Below are positions 1 to 10,481 of a DNA stretch of 64,000 nucleotides, in pieces. Every line of letters starts with the position of its first letter. Within the stretch, counting starts at the first letter, position 1. Under the pieces are notes generated by a model. The model made no database searches. It saw only the letters and a program-made list of their open reading frames with translations, and was not told where the DNA came from. The stretch lies in contig OY282560.1 of NCBI GenBank assembly GCA_958295665.1, positions 26,805,653 to 26,869,652 of the forward strand, given 5' to 3'. The stretch comes from Tipula vernalis (taxonomy: Eukaryota; Arthropoda; Insecta; Diptera; Tipulidae). Position numbers and translations under genes: made by a program.

Positions 1-312
1 CAATTATAATATGAAATGGATGATTGTATCAATCATATTAATGGTTGTGCAAATCTTGTTTATGATTGCAGCAATTGAGTTATTATTGCAGTAATTATAA
101 TATATTAACAATGGTCTCATCATTTCATATTTAACCTTATTACTTGTATGATTTTTGTGTGTTTTCAAACATAGGAGGGTCAACACAATATTTATTTACA
201 CGTGGTGTACTGTTATTTTTTGTTTTAAGTTTGAAATATGTCAGTCATTGGTATGTGTCAGTTATTATATTGGTATTAAATATTATATTGCAACCATATC
301 AACATCTTTCTT
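1..312. other. AT-rich sequence without recognisable gene
   Basis: No open frame with recognisable content is present on either strand. A 60-codon minus-strand frame (4-186) is compositionally ordinary low-complexity AT-rich DNA. Confidence 0.5.
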
Positions 313-438
313 GAAGCCCCACCAGCTGCAATAGCAGATCCTTTTGAGGCTTGGTTTGGACATATGAGAGCTGACATTAATCAAGCAGTTCCTGTACCAC
401 CAGCGAATGCTTTTATGACGAATATTACGAATGTTTAA
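313..438 (+). pseudogene. Short coding remnant, C-terminal end of an unknown protein
   Basis: A 41-codon open stretch ends at TAA 436-438. It has protein-like composition (PPAAIADPFEAWFGHMRAD at its start) that stands out from the AT-rich surroundings. No upstream start is visible, so it is either a last exon or a truncated viral/transposon gene belonging to the decayed island that follows. Family unknown. Confidence 0.3.
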
Positions 439-720
439 TACCAATATAATATCGAGTTAAGTTAAAGAAGTTTTATATCGAGTTATTGTGAGTAGAGAAT
501 TAAAATTTGTTTACTTAGTTGAAATAAATGAAATAAATTAATTAAAACTACCTTCGAAGGTAAAAAATCAATAGTTGGTTGTGCATTTGGTTCAATAAAT
601 GATTACAATTTATTTTTGGAAACAGGTAATTTTTGATTAGAAACATTATGTAATCTTATATACCTATATCATAAAACTAATTGCCTGTTAAAATTAAGGA
701 AAGCATATTGTATTAATCAA
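439..720. other. AT-rich spacer
   Basis: Only AT-rich DNA. Nothing recognised. Confidence 0.4.
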
Positions 721-835
721 GAAGATAGCATCGGAGTTTTTTCACAGGATTTTGAGATAAACTCAGAAATTTTTGGGGCTTATGTTGCGCAATTTATTGC
801 GCCACCAGAATTCATTTTAGACATTAAATTGATAA
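721..835 (+). pseudogene. Coding remnant of virus-like island, fragment 1
   Basis: An open stretch containing GVFSQDFEINSEIFGAYVAQ is followed by a GTAAG donor-like site at 836 and a TTGCAG acceptor-like site ending at 926. If spliced, the frame would run about nine more codons to TAG 950-952. No family recognised. It lies directly upstream of further decayed viral-type ORFs and is interpreted with them. The splice is inferred from the consensus only. Confidence 0.25.
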
Positions 836-903
836 GTAAGTTATTTTTATCTTTTGTATTATATTATAGATTAATTAATTAACATAAACAAATAAATGTA
901 TGT

Positions 904-1447
904 GTGAAGAGATTGATGTATTGCAGGTGTGAAAGTGAGTGTAAGTGTTTAGTTTCAAGTGTTGATATTATAATACACGCACAATCGATAGCTCTAGAAA
1001 GAGTTCATATGATATATGTAGGGCTAACGAATATTGCCCATACATCGATAAAAAACCAAGAAATACTGCACAGAAAATTTAAGATTAAAAAACCTGAAAA
1101 ACCGGGTTTTGTGAATGAAAAATTAATTGATTTGTTAAATGCGGCTCCAAAATTTTATGAAAAAGTTAAGGAAAAGGGTTTCTTTGATCGTTACCGAGGA
1201 TCAATCGAAATAAGACCATTTCACTTATATTAAGAAAGACAATAAACCTTATATTCAAGTTAAATTAATTGAAAATGTTAATGCAATACTAATAAGTAAT
1301 GCGGAATATACACCGGAGGAATTTTTTGATATGATATTTGCACATATAAAAAAAGATAAATTGTCAGGGTCAAAGGTCAAAAGATCAAGGCCCAAGCACA
1401 ATATCAAGGTCGAAGATAAGCATTCCACCATTTTGAAACTTGTTTGA
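904..1447 (+). pseudogene. Frameshifted ORF of a decayed virus-like island
   Basis: An open frame at 904-1233 (109 codons) contains FVNEKLIDLLNAAPKFYEKV. The reading frame then shifts, and an adjacent frame continues with EEFFDMIFAHIKKDK before a stop at 1445-1447. The two parts read like one lysine-rich protein broken by an indel near 1210-1235. No domain recognised. The position, just before ORFs resembling those of Polinton/adintovirus-type elements, suggests a viral gene remnant. Alternative: an unrelated transposon gene. Confidence 0.3.
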
Positions 1448-1470
1448 TGTGAATATAAATTCTACAAAAA
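1365..1470. repeat. Intergenic repeat copy 1 of the virus-like island
   Basis: The stretch has AGGTCAAAGGTCA-type half sites followed by AAGGTCGAAGATAAGC and ATTCCACCATTTTGAAACTT. The same succession recurs at 2021-2165 after the next ORF. Two similar noncoding blocks, each after an ORF, look like shared 3-prime/promoter elements of a compact viral genome. This is inference. Confidence 0.5.
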
Positions 1471-1565
1471 CGTTATCTACAAAAAAGAATTTTAAGAATT
1501 TCTAGTATTAATAAAACCAGTGTTAATTAATAAAGTCTAAGTGATTTAAAGTAAAAGTGTAAAAA

Positions 1566-2018
1566 ATGTACAAAAAACAAATATTACGTAGATATTTTGC
1601 TGACGATGATTCATCAGACGTCGAGAGTGAGAGGGAGATTCAATCCTTCGATGTAATAGCCGACCGAAGTAAACAAAATCGTAGATACAAAATTAACCGT
1701 AGAGAGGTTACTTTTAAAATCAAGGATCTGCCTCAGGGTGTGTCAGATCCTATTGAGTGGATATGGAATTCCATAAACGGAATAATCAGCTATATCACTA
1801 AAAGTGTGCCAGCTAGTGATAAAATCGGCCTGGAATTTAAATCCGATAAATTTCACAGTTCGACATGGCTACATATACGAACGGCTCGAGATCTTCATTT
1901 TGAGGATGTATGGGGTTTGCTTAGTAGTGTGTTCCAGAGTAATTCTGAAGGTCTAAACACAGATAGCTTCGAAGTAGTAGTCGGGTCACTTGAGTCGGCC
2001 TACTTTTTGTTGTTGTAA
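1566..2018 (+). CDS. Polinton/adintovirus-type conserved hypothetical ORF
   Basis: A 150-codon ORF with a complete start (ATG after an A-rich leader) and a TAA stop. An acidic/serine N-terminus (DDDSSDVESERE) precedes a globular part with DPIEWIWNSINGIISYI, VGLEFKSDKFHSSTWLHIR-like spacing (observed IGLEFKSDKF) and a segment ending SVFQSN. From memory of insect genomes, this DP-EW...GLE-S pattern belongs to a protein often found beside PolB and ATPase genes of Polinton/adintovirus-like elements. No function is established. The frame is intact, but the neighbouring genes are broken, so it is probably a relic rather than a working gene. Confidence 0.4.
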   Translation: MYKKQILRRYFADDDSSDVESEREIQSFDVIADRSKQNRRYKINRREVTFKIKDLPQGVSDPIEWIWNSINGIISYITKSVPASDKIGLEFKSDKFHSSTWLHIRTARDLHFEDVWGLLSSVFQSNSEGLNTDSFEVVVGSLESAYFLLL

Positions 2019-2020
2019 TT

Positions 2021-2165
2021 ATCAAGGTCAATGGTCAAGGTCAAAGGCCAATGGTCAAGGTCAAAGATCAAAGGTCAAGGTCAAAGATCGAAGATAAGCT
2101 ATGGGAAATAACAAATATTCCACCATTTTGAAACTTTTTTGATGCGGATATATATTCCTTGATAA
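2021..2165. repeat. Intergenic repeat copy 2 with tandem TCAAGGTCA sites
   Basis: Four exact TCAAGGTCA nonamers start at 2022, 2035, 2055 and 2075; the last three sit in 20-bp tandem units. They are followed by AAGATCGAAGATAAGC and ATTCCACCATTTTGAAACTT, shared with 1365-1470. The nonamer equals the extended half site bound by FTZ-F1/ERR-type nuclear receptors; whether it is used is unknown. Confidence 0.6.
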
Positions 2166-2260
2166 ACAATTAAAAATTATTCTTGATTGACGTTATCAGT
2201 AAAAATTATTCTTCATTGACGTTATCAGTAATTAAGAAAATATAACAATTTTACAGAAAA

Positions 2261-2656
2261 ATGATTTTTGATCAAAGTTTACCAGAATACTTTAAAATAT
2301 TCTTAAATAAAATGAACAACAGCGTAAATAAGAATGTTCAGCAGGTAGTACCAATGGAGGTACTACAGCAAAGATGGGCCGGAGAGGAGAACCTTGCCGT
2401 TGCCGTTCCCGTAATAGAGGAGGAGGCACCAGTAATTCGCTACCAGCCGAGAACGCTTCGGTGCTTGACCAAGCCGTTGATTCTCACGAAAGGCTTATTT
2501 ACAGGCCTGGAAACTGAGAATTATCCATTTGATTTAATAGAGGAGCTACAGGGAGATATCATAGCTGCAACTCTTCCCTGTAGAGTGTTTTGTTCGCTTG
2601 AAGACGAGTTGTGTGCCACTTGTATGTGGTGAGAAATGTACGAGCTGTGGGACATA
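2261..2656 (+). pseudogene. 5-prime part of a viral-island gene interrupted by a Tc1-like element
   Basis: Open from the ATG at 2261 to TGA 2630-2632 (123 codons), then the same frame continues with EMYELWD up to the Tc1 insertion point at TA 2655-2656. The sequence PFDLIEELQGDII followed by LPCRVFCSLEDELCATC is clearly protein coding. The apparent continuation (YEDDVFDFDTLTAELNDEHY) lies 12.4 kb away at 15066, directly after the other end of the transposon. The gene therefore carries at least one stop codon, an apparent one-base frame change at the join, and a 12.4-kb insertion. Product unknown; interpreted as a Polinton/adintovirus-type protein. Confidence 0.5.
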
Positions 2657-2847
2657 CACTCAGCGACAAAAAAACACTCGCACCACATTTTTTCTATATA
2701 TTTTTACTTTGCAATTTAAAAACCACAAGTATATACCGTTTTACATACAGGTTTATAATCTAGTTTACTTTTTTCATTTAGTATTGTTTGTTTCTTTGTT
2801 TAATATTGACCAAAAATTAATATAATCGATAATCAAGCTTATTTGTA

Positions 2848-2985
2848 ATGGTGCTATCTTTGGAAAATAAGGCGTATATTGTGGTATGTACTTCATAAAG
2901 AAAAATTGTCAAATAGAGCTATTGCAAAACGCCTGGTAACCAACGAGTGGAGTGTGCATTATGTGTTAAAAAATTATAGTACGGT
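2848..2985 (+). pseudogene. Tc1-like transposase, N-terminal helix-turn-helix fragment
   Basis: An ATG at 2848 begins MVLSLENKAYIVV. After a frame change near 2885, the sequence LHKEKLSNRAIAKRLVTNEW continues as a Tc1-type paired-like HTH (DNA-binding, recognises the TIR). Homology stops near 2985, where the LTR-element sequence starts. The catalytic remainder is found at 13745-14737. Not functional. Confidence 0.6.
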
Positions 2986-3448
2986 TGAGTTTTCAATCTC
3001 CCGTAAACACATACCCGACCTAATTTCCAACGAGGAATCACATGCGACACAACCTTGGATATCACATATCCACAAGTCATTTTTAACTTCCGTGTTGACA
3101 AACATTCTTTACGCTAATATTTACGTATTTTTTTTTTTTTTAACTCAATGATCTCGAAAAAAAACTAACGTAAATAAATAAATCTGCAGCTAATGAATAA
3201 GACCTACTTTTTTCCATCCATAATAGTATTTTCGTATTTTTGCTGATAAGGAATTTTTTGTACTCAACTCATATTGTATATGCTTTGAATATAATGACCT
3301 TATTAGTCATAAATTATAAAAATGCAATTTGATCAAAAAAAAATTTTATGTACTCGTATAAGCACAAGAAAATATATATTGATTTTGTAAAATAGGCGTT
3401 CTATATGTTTTCGGTGTTTTTTTTTTTTGAAATTTCACCTCAATTTAA

Positions 3449-3492
3449 AACGTATAAAAACTGCCGAAAAATTTTGATTGTGGTCATTCGTT
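3449..3492 (+). promoter_or_regulatory. TATA plus initiator core promoter (putative, LTR)
   Basis: CGTATAAAAACTGCC contains TATAAAA at 3452-3458. TCATTCG at 3484-3490 fits an arthropod Inr (TCATTCG) at the expected roughly 30-bp spacing. TATA+Inr spacing is typical of insect LTR promoters. Prediction only. Confidence 0.45.
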
Positions 3493-3521
3493 TTGAGTCT
3501 GTTTTTTTTAGACAACGATAT

Positions 3522-3552
3522 TAATACGCCCCCACCCGTGGTAAGCGTATTA
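3522..3552 (+). ncRNA. Hairpin motif copy 1 (CCCCACC-GTGG loop family)
   Basis: TAATACGC (3522-3529) pairs perfectly with GCGTATTA (3545-3552) around the loop CCCCACCCGTGGTAA. The loop motif, but not the stem, is repeated at 7312-7353 and 8791-8834. Confidence 0.5.
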
Positions 3553-4002
3553 CAGCGTCAAAAAAATCAGTCAAGTTATCGCGTTTTTCGTAATTTTTTT
3601 TTTCTTGTTATTTTTAATAAAATATAAAAATCAGATAAAAATCAGTAAAAGTATAAGGCCAATCAGTCCATCAGCTATAAAGAATAATCAGTAATCAATA
3701 TTAAACACATAAAAGAATAAATCAAATCTTAAAATTGTAAAGCAGCCCATACATTATTCAACATGTTGAACAACTTGGTTGAGTCTACGGAAAAGTTTTA
3801 TCGTGTATGGTGTAGTTTGTCAACCAATTTGACAGTTGTCTAATCGGTTGAAGTAAAATCAAAACGTTTTGATTTTATGGAGGCGGAGCTAATGGTTGAT
3901 AAACATGTTGAACTGTGTATGGCAATGTTGTATCAACTAACAAAGGAAACATTGTCAAAATTGTCAAATGTTTTCTTATTCAAAATTTTGAAATTTAACA
4001 AA

Positions 4003-5406
4003 ATGGCAATCCCAAATACTGGTGAATGGCGTGATTTTTTAGATAAATTCAGAGAAAAATCTGTATTATGGCAGATTACTAACGAGAATTATAAAAATAG
4101 ATATCTTCGGACGAAAGCGTGGAACGAACTATTAGAAGAATTTAAAAATATTGAGAAAGATACAACAGTGGATTTATTAAAAAGAAAAATTTCAAATATA
4201 AGAAGTTGTTACCGCCGAGAAAGAAAAAAAATCAATGCTAGTGAAAAGTCAGGGGTTGGAGTTGATGGAATTTATATACCAACATTATGGTATTTCGATA
4301 ATGTTGATTTTTTGAAAGATCAAGAAACGCCGTTAGAAGGAACATCCACGATATACAATTCGGATACAGAAATTGAGGTTTCGGTAATTGAAAAATATTA
4401 GAAGAAATAAGAAAGATTAATAAATTTAGTTTGTATTTTTTAGGCGGAACCAATAGAAGCAACACGTACAAATCCAAGAGGTACACACAGAAATAGAGAC
4501 ATTTTTTTACGTAGAGCAGTAGATTATTTAGAATCTACTAAAAGTTCTGAAAGTGCTGTAAGAGATGAAGCAACGATATTTGCTGAAGGATGGGCTTGCA
4601 CATTTCGAAAATTAAATGTTGAACAGCAAATATTTGCTAAAAAGCTAATCGACGAAACATTGATATTAGGACAATTAAATAAATTAGAATTTTCTAACCA
4701 AATATCACCAGCATCAACCATAATCAGTCGGCCATCAAACACGTCAACTCCTTGCGTAACGTCTCGATCATCAACTCCACTGGAGTATTCCGACCAAGCA
4801 TCTCAAAATTCCAGACCTCGATCATTTATTTTTCCTGAGGATTCGAATACTGCATCACCAACCCTGTTTAATTCTCAATCAACCACACCGGAAATACAAT
4901 ATACCTTACCTATTTCAAAATTCATCAATACATTACCAGCAAAACAATATTTGAGAACAGTACCAGCACAACAATATTTGAGAATAGTACCAGCACAAGC
5001 AACGATAATCAAACGGCCATCAAATACTTCAACTCCTTACGTAACGTCTCGATCATCAACTCCACTGGTGTATTCCGACCAAACATATCAAAATTTCAGA
5101 CCTGGATCAACCCTATTTAATTCTCCATCAACCACACCGGAAAAATTTAAACAAACGATACCCATTTTGAAAATAAGCAATATCAAGAAAATACTACCAG
5201 AAAAACAGCCCTTTTATTCGAAAACAGTACCAGCACAAAAAACAATTCCATCTAGTATTTCAACACCACCGCGGTATTCCGAGAGTATAACTGAAACACA
5301 TCCACATAAATTTAATTTGTCTCATCATGATGAAATGCCACCAGAACCTCCTACCATACAATACGAAAATGTATACGATCTCTTTAATGATGGCCAATAT
5401 ACTTAG
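4003..5406 (+). CDS. Harbinger accessory protein with MADF domain
   Basis: Two exons, 4003-4383 and 4444-5406, joined in phase 0 through a 60-bp GTAATT...TTTTTTAG intron, give about 447 residues. Residues about 5-100 form a MADF (SANT/Myb-like) domain: GEWRDFLDKFREKSVLW, a central basic helix (RKISNIRSCYRRERKK) and LWYFDNVDFL. The C-terminal half is a low-complexity Ser/Thr/Pro region with a repeated block (RPSNTSTP-VTSRSSTPL-YSDQ) seen twice. In Harbinger elements this protein binds TIRs and helps the nuclease enter the nucleus. An in-frame ATG at 3877 would add 42 residues; 4003 is preferred because the MADF domain begins directly after it. Confidence 0.75.
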
Positions 5407-5490
5407 ATTGATTTGTTTATTCTTTATTTTATTTAGTTATTATGAAATAAATATAAATAATACAAGTACAAACTAAAACTTTATACATTT

Positions 5491-6913
5491 TTATTCATTT
5501 AATAATGCTATAACTTCACAAAATTTGTGTCGTATGTTCTTCGCTTCTTTAGTTGAATTTCTTGACATTAAGGTATCTAGCCCTATAAGTCTTTCTTCAG
5601 AGGAAGTTGAAGCTATCGCTGAATTCTCTACAAATGAAATTCCTTGCAACTTTCTTAAATAATTATGCAAATAACAACATGTTAGCACAATAGTGGTAAC
5701 TTTCTCGGCACTTAAATTGATAATTGTGTGCAGTAAACGAAAACGCGATGCTAGAATACCAAATGCATTTTCGACTCTTACTCTGGCCGAGCTAAGTTTT
5801 CTATTAAAATTAACCTCGTCACTTGTCAGGTTATCGTGCGCATATGGCTTCATCAAATCTGATCGGAGTGGAAATGCATCATCACCCACGAACACGTATG
5901 GTAAAATTTGTGCTTCTGAAAAAGGAGCGGTGGGATCTGGTAAACCGAGTTCTCCATTATTTAATTTGTCGTAAAATTTTGTGTTCGAGAATACACCTCC
6001 ATCAGAAATTCTTCCATTAGTTCCAACGTCTACCATTAGGAACTCACAATCAGCGTTAACTACCGCCATAAGGACTACACTAAACGTCTTTTTATAATTA
6101 AAATAAAAAGATCCCGATTTTGACGGCTTTTTAATATGGATATGTTTGCCATCTATGGCTCCTAGGCAATGCGGATATCCAGTTTTTTCAAAAAACTTTA
6201 TTGATTCTCTTTTCCAGTTGTCAGCAGTTCTGGGTAACTAAAATTAATAATATGTAGTTATAAAATTATAGATTATTTTCGTTAAAACTTAAAAAGCTAC
6301 AAACAATTTTTTAATTCTTTTTTAAAATTTTAAATTGTTAATTCGTACTTCACAATTTTTGTAACCTTCTTATTTATTCAAAACTCTATTGAATGGTGCA
6401 TTATTTTCGTAACTTAATTATGGTAAATATAAAAAATTACCAATTTGAATAATGCGTTAATAACAATTACCAATAAAATGTTTCAAAACTTACCATGATG
6501 TATTGTTTTAACACCACATTAATTGCTCGACATGTTTCAATTACAATTTTTCCGATTGCTTGTGGTGATACAGTATAGGCAAACTTTAAATCTTCGAAGG
6601 CATTTCCTGTTGCTAAAAATCTCAAGGTAATTGATAATCTTGTCTCTATTGGAATTGCTTCACGCATGAAGGTGTCCTGTTTTTTTATTAAAAGTGCCAC
6701 CTTATTCAAAAGATCCATAAAACTTGCTTCACTCATCCTCATGTAATTCTTGTAATCCAATGGGTCTGACTGTCTAATTTGTTTTAATAATTTTGTATTT
6801 GATAATTCTTCTTTATCTGCTAGCCACTCTTTTCGCCATTTTCTTTTTTTTCCATTCTTTTCTTTAATGTCGAACAATTCTGCAATCACCATTATCGCGA
6901 TAACTTTTTCCAT
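5491..6913 (-). CDS. Harbinger transposase (DDE_Tnp_4 family nuclease)
   Basis: Spliced from exon 1 (6913-6494) and exon 2 (6237-5491) across a GTAAGT...TTTTAG intron in phase 0, giving about 388 residues. Catalytic motifs appear in order: AIDGKHI (first Asp), a VDVGTNGRISDGGV segment (second Asp) and RVENAFGILASRFR (Glu), followed by CCYLHNYL. It cuts and joins the element at TWA targets. The N-terminal 100 residues are basic (KEKNGKKRKWRKEW). An upstream in-frame Met at 7036 would read into the TIR, so 6913 is chosen. No frame disruption is visible. Confidence 0.85.
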
Positions 6914-7311
6914 ATTATTAAATAATGCAGTATCAATGAAACAAAATATGATGTACGTGCTGCCAAAAACAAACAAAACTAAAGTTGTACAACTTGTCAA
7001 TAAATGTATGGCGGAACACACAACCAAGTTGATCAACCAAGTTGAACAACATGTTGAATAATGTATGGGCTGCTTAACATTTTGAATAAATAATAATCAA
7101 AAATCAACTAAAGTTTTAAAAACTGAATTCAACAATCCGCAGTATTTGGTAAGTATAAATAACACAAAATACTAACATCTGAGCACCGACAAGATTAAGT
7201 ATTTACGAAGAAAAGAAATATGGCAGTACATGTACCCGCTGAATAATTCTTCGTATTTTATGAGATCTTGTCTATTCTACTAAGTAACAATAATTTCTCC
7301 AAATAATTCTA

Positions 7312-7353
7312 TCACTTGGGTCATAGCTCCCACCCGCGGCAAGCGCCAAGTGA
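7312..7353 (+). ncRNA. Hairpin motif copy 2
   Basis: TCACTTGG (7312-7319) pairs perfectly with CCAAGTGA (7346-7353). The enclosed core TCATAGCTCCCACCCGCGGC plus AAGC matches copy 3 at 20 of 24 positions, although the stems share no sequence. Confidence 0.5.
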
Positions 7354-7530
7354 ATATATCATTATCAATTCTGCGAAACCAAACGCATTCTTATCTGAAC
7401 CATTGTTGTTGGACACAAATCAATTAGGACACTATCATTATCGATAGTCGATCATTGCAGGGTATATATTGTAACGAAATTATAACCAGAGATGAAAATT
7501 ACAATAGATTAGATACAAACATAAAATATT

Positions 7531-7550
7531 GGCGCTGTAGAGTTCGAACT
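7531..7550 (+). promoter_or_regulatory. Possible primer-binding site (tRNA-Ser type)
   Basis: TTGGCGCTGTAGAG begins with TGGCGC-G, resembling the complement of the tRNA-Ser 3-prime end used by gypsy-like elements. The match decays after about eight bases, so this is tentative. Confidence 0.3.
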
Positions 7551-8790
7551 TGGATTAGAATTAAGTTGTCGTATTTTTTTTGTAAACCAAAGAGCATTCG
7601 TACAAATTGCCCAGGGTTGTAAGTCCGCAGTGTAACAAGTAAAGGTGAATGTTCGCGAAGTCGGGTAAGACACTACGGTCACCGACAAACCAATCTCCAA
7701 CAGTAGTATTGTTGTGAAGTAAATTCACCAAAACCCCAAAATATCATTACAATCAACCTAAACACTAAATTATTGCCCAGTTAAAATCCGAAAAGTTAAT
7801 CATTCACAGAGAAGAATGACCTTAAACGTAAACATAAACAGAAAAAATTCCAAACATGAATACACAACACAAGAAATAATTAGCAATGACCTAGAAATAC
7901 ACACATTACAAAATTATACATAAAATACATTTTATCGAAATTAGAAACCTCAAAACAATAAGATAATAACTTTATGAAATAAAATTATGTACATATGAAC
8001 GACATTTAGTCAATGATCAAGCTTTCTCAATTATATAAATTCAAGCAAATAATTTACATATAATCAACATGACATTTAGGCGTTAAGAAAAGTCCATATG
8101 AAAATATTAATGGTATAATTCACATAACTGTAGGAGTTAGAACAACAAATTTATCGAGAAACACAAAATGTTTAGTAGTGATAAAAAGTAGTTTAACACA
8201 ATGTATCAAATAACTTTAAACAACGGAAATTTACAAATTTATGAAAAGTGCAAACTTCGAAAATTATAATAAGCATGCTGAAATAAGAGTAAATGACTTG
8301 AAAAGTGCAAACTTCGGTAATTATAATGACTTTTGTAGTATTACAACAAAAGTTATATGTAGCAATATTGTTGTTAGGGTAAAACATTACACACCTTTTT
8401 AGTATATAAGTTAATGGAATTTTAACAAAATCATGAATTGTATTTTCTAAGCTCGTGAAGCAAACTTATCCAGAAACATTAAAATAATTGTAATTGTAGT
8501 CTTCAACTTGTAAACCTAAATAATAAAGAAAAGAATAATAAACTCAAATCAGAAAAAGTAAAAAACAGCGTTTCCACAATATAAATCCAGGGAATAATCC
8601 AGCAACAAGATCCAGTCGAATTGTAAGTATTCCAGCTACTAACCATTACGCCCAGGCCTTGATTCAAAGCCGGCAAAAGAACATATAAGTGCTACGCACA
8701 AGTTTCATTTGTTGGTTATTGTCCAAGGTATCCGATTCGCTCTACTAATAACGTGCCTTATAGGCATTCTCCATCGAAACTAAAAGATTC

Positions 8791-8834
8791 ATAATTCCGG
8801 TAATAGCCCCCACCAGTGGCAAGCTCGGGATTAT
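8791..8834 (+). ncRNA. Hairpin motif copy 3
   Basis: ATAATTCCGG (8791-8800) pairs with TCGGGATTAT (8825-8834), ten pairs including two G-U, around TAATAGCCCCCACCAGTGGC plus AAGC. Same core as copy 2. Confidence 0.5.
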
Positions 8835-8959
8835 CAAATATATTTCGTTTCTCATTAGGAATTTAAGAAGTTTTTTCTCAATAAAATTAGGCGATTACTA
8901 TTAGGTTAAGTACTAATATATAAATATATATATAACGATATATATTTATATAACAGTAT

Positions 8960-10473
8960 ACACCAACGATCAGCAGCGTAGAGGCAGCATCAGCGAGACA
9001 AGAGAGGCAAAACAGAGGAAACAAAAATTACTAGAAGAAACAATTGGTACAACCAGTGGTGAATCACCAGCAACACCAATCCAAGTGTCTAGCAAGAAAC
9101 AAAAAGCAGAGGAATTCCTCCCAATACCCCCAATACCCCCTTTCAAACCGACAAAAAAAGAACAGCCAAACCCCCCTTTCAAACCGACAAAAAAAGAACA
9201 GCCAAACCAACAAGAACAAATAGAAAAACAAGCTACTCTCAGCAAAGAACAACCACAGACAATGATGAGCCAACAACAGATCCAACAGAGCATAACAAGC
9301 TCTGTGCCAGAATTTAGCGGTGAAAACCAAGGAATAGGAACAAATGATTTGATTAGGTTCACAGCGACAGCAGACAGCATTTACCATACTCTCGGCTCGG
9401 AGGAGGAAAAAACGATATTTAACAGGCTGATAAAACTAAGATTAACAGGTGAAGCATTCACCAGGGTATCACATAGAAACATAGAAGACTACACAAAATT
9501 GAGGGAGCTACTCAATAATATGTAGTCGAGAACGTACTCGTTAGAAGAACTGGAGAGAGGATACACAACCATCCAACAGAGTTACGGTGAAACCATTAGG
9601 AACTATGGTTACCGGCTCCTAGAAGCACTAGAACAATACAAAATAGGGTACAAAGCAAAATACAAGCTGGCAAAAATCGATGAAGCGTATAACAATCACA
9701 TTGAAACAAATTCAGTCCAGATTTTCAAAAGAGGATTGAACAATACCATATTGAAGGAGAAAATAGCCACCTCAACGGCAAAAAATGTAGACGAAATCAT
9801 AAATGAAACAGAAGTCGTCGAAAGAATGCTCACCGCAACCACAGAAGTAACAACACCCCACAACCTAACACAAAACCCATTACCAAAATTCCTACCTGCA
9901 AGACAGCAGCAAAGTAACCACCATCAAGTCACATGCAACTATTGTCAACGGCCAAACCACACATGGGATGTATGCCGCACAAGAATAAATCAGGAAAGGA
10001 TGAGAAGGATAACTACCCAGACACAACCTTACAACACACAAAGACATCAAGATCAGAGATATCAACCACCAGTAACGTACCACAACCAAGCTCGACCAGA
10101 AACGTACAACAAACAATATCCCACATCAACACAGCAAAATCAACAATATAATAGATTAACCACGATGAATGTACAACCAAACAGAAATCAATACCCACCA
10201 GCACAATACACCCAGGTAAATCGATATCAACCCAAATTTTGCTCGCATTGCAAGACCACCACTGGCCATACATTCGACGAGTGCCGTAGCAAATTCTTCA
10301 CAAAGAACCCATATCAACCCAATACCAAAAACAACCCATCAACCGATACCAGGGAGCTGACAGACAAATTCAACAACATGCGTATCAACATGATGTACCC
10401 TCAGTCAAGACAAAATCCAGCAACACCAGAACAATACATGCATCAGGGAAACGCCAACAGATCCGACCAGTAG
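8960..10473 (+). pseudogene. gag: Errantivirus-like gag with in-frame stop
   Basis: A single frame runs from about 8960 to TAG 10471-10473 and is interrupted only by an amber codon at 9523-9525. No ATG opens the frame upstream of 9264. The N-terminal region is Lys/Pro/Gln rich with a duplicated PPFKPTKKEQPN. A capsid-like helical region (about 9300-9840) follows. Near the C-terminus lie two zinc knuckles, CNYCQRPNHTWDVC and CSHCKTTTGHTFDEC, typical of gypsy/errantivirus nucleocapsid and RNA packaging. The following pol frame is offset by -1, as in errantiviruses. Inactive because of the stop and the deletions in pol and env. Confidence 0.75.
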
Positions 10474-10481
10474 TAGGAGAG

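Larger units (their letters stand above)
2986..3737 (+). mobile_element. Probable 5-prime LTR/leader of the errantivirus-like element, part 1
   Basis: AT-rich sequence between the Tc1 break and the Harbinger insertion. It contains a TATA box (3452) with an initiator-like TCATTCG about 30 bp downstream, then a perfect 8-bp hairpin (3522-3552) whose loop motif reappears at 7312 and 8791. These suggest the promoter and start of the transcribed leader of the LTR element whose gag begins near 9.0 kb. LTR borders could not be fixed because no 3-prime LTR survives. Confidence 0.4.
3741..7074. mobile_element. Complete PIF/Harbinger DNA transposon
   Basis: The two ends are about 42-bp terminal inverted repeats beginning AGCAGCCCATACATTATTCA, with two mismatches (AA against TT after CATGTTG). 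They are flanked by the 3-bp duplication TAA (3738-3740, 7075-7077), the target size typical of Harbinger. It carries the two genes expected of this superfamily, convergently transcribed: a MADF (Myb/SANT-like) DNA-binding protein on plus and a DDE nuclease on minus. Both spliced frames are open, so the element looks recently active. It sits inside the leader of the errantivirus-like element. Confidence 0.9.
7078..8959 (+). mobile_element. Leader of the errantivirus-like element, part 2
   Basis: Noncoding AT-rich sequence between the Harbinger element and gag. It holds two further copies of the hairpin motif (7312-7353, 8791-8834), a possible primer-binding site (about 7531) and a 29-bp repeat (GAAAAGTGCAAACTTCG at about 8243 and 8299). 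No long open frame. A leader of about 1.5 kb between PBS and gag is long for an LTR element. Confidence 0.45.

Noticed and set aside
7531..7556. tRNA gene fragment (GTTCGAAC T-loop-like)
   Set aside because: No acceptor or anticodon pairing partner nearby; better explained as a degenerate primer-binding site.
3522..8834. Twister or hammerhead ribozyme
   Set aside because: The loop cores are only 15-26 nt and lack the conserved twister loops or the CUGAUGA/GAAA hammerhead boxes.
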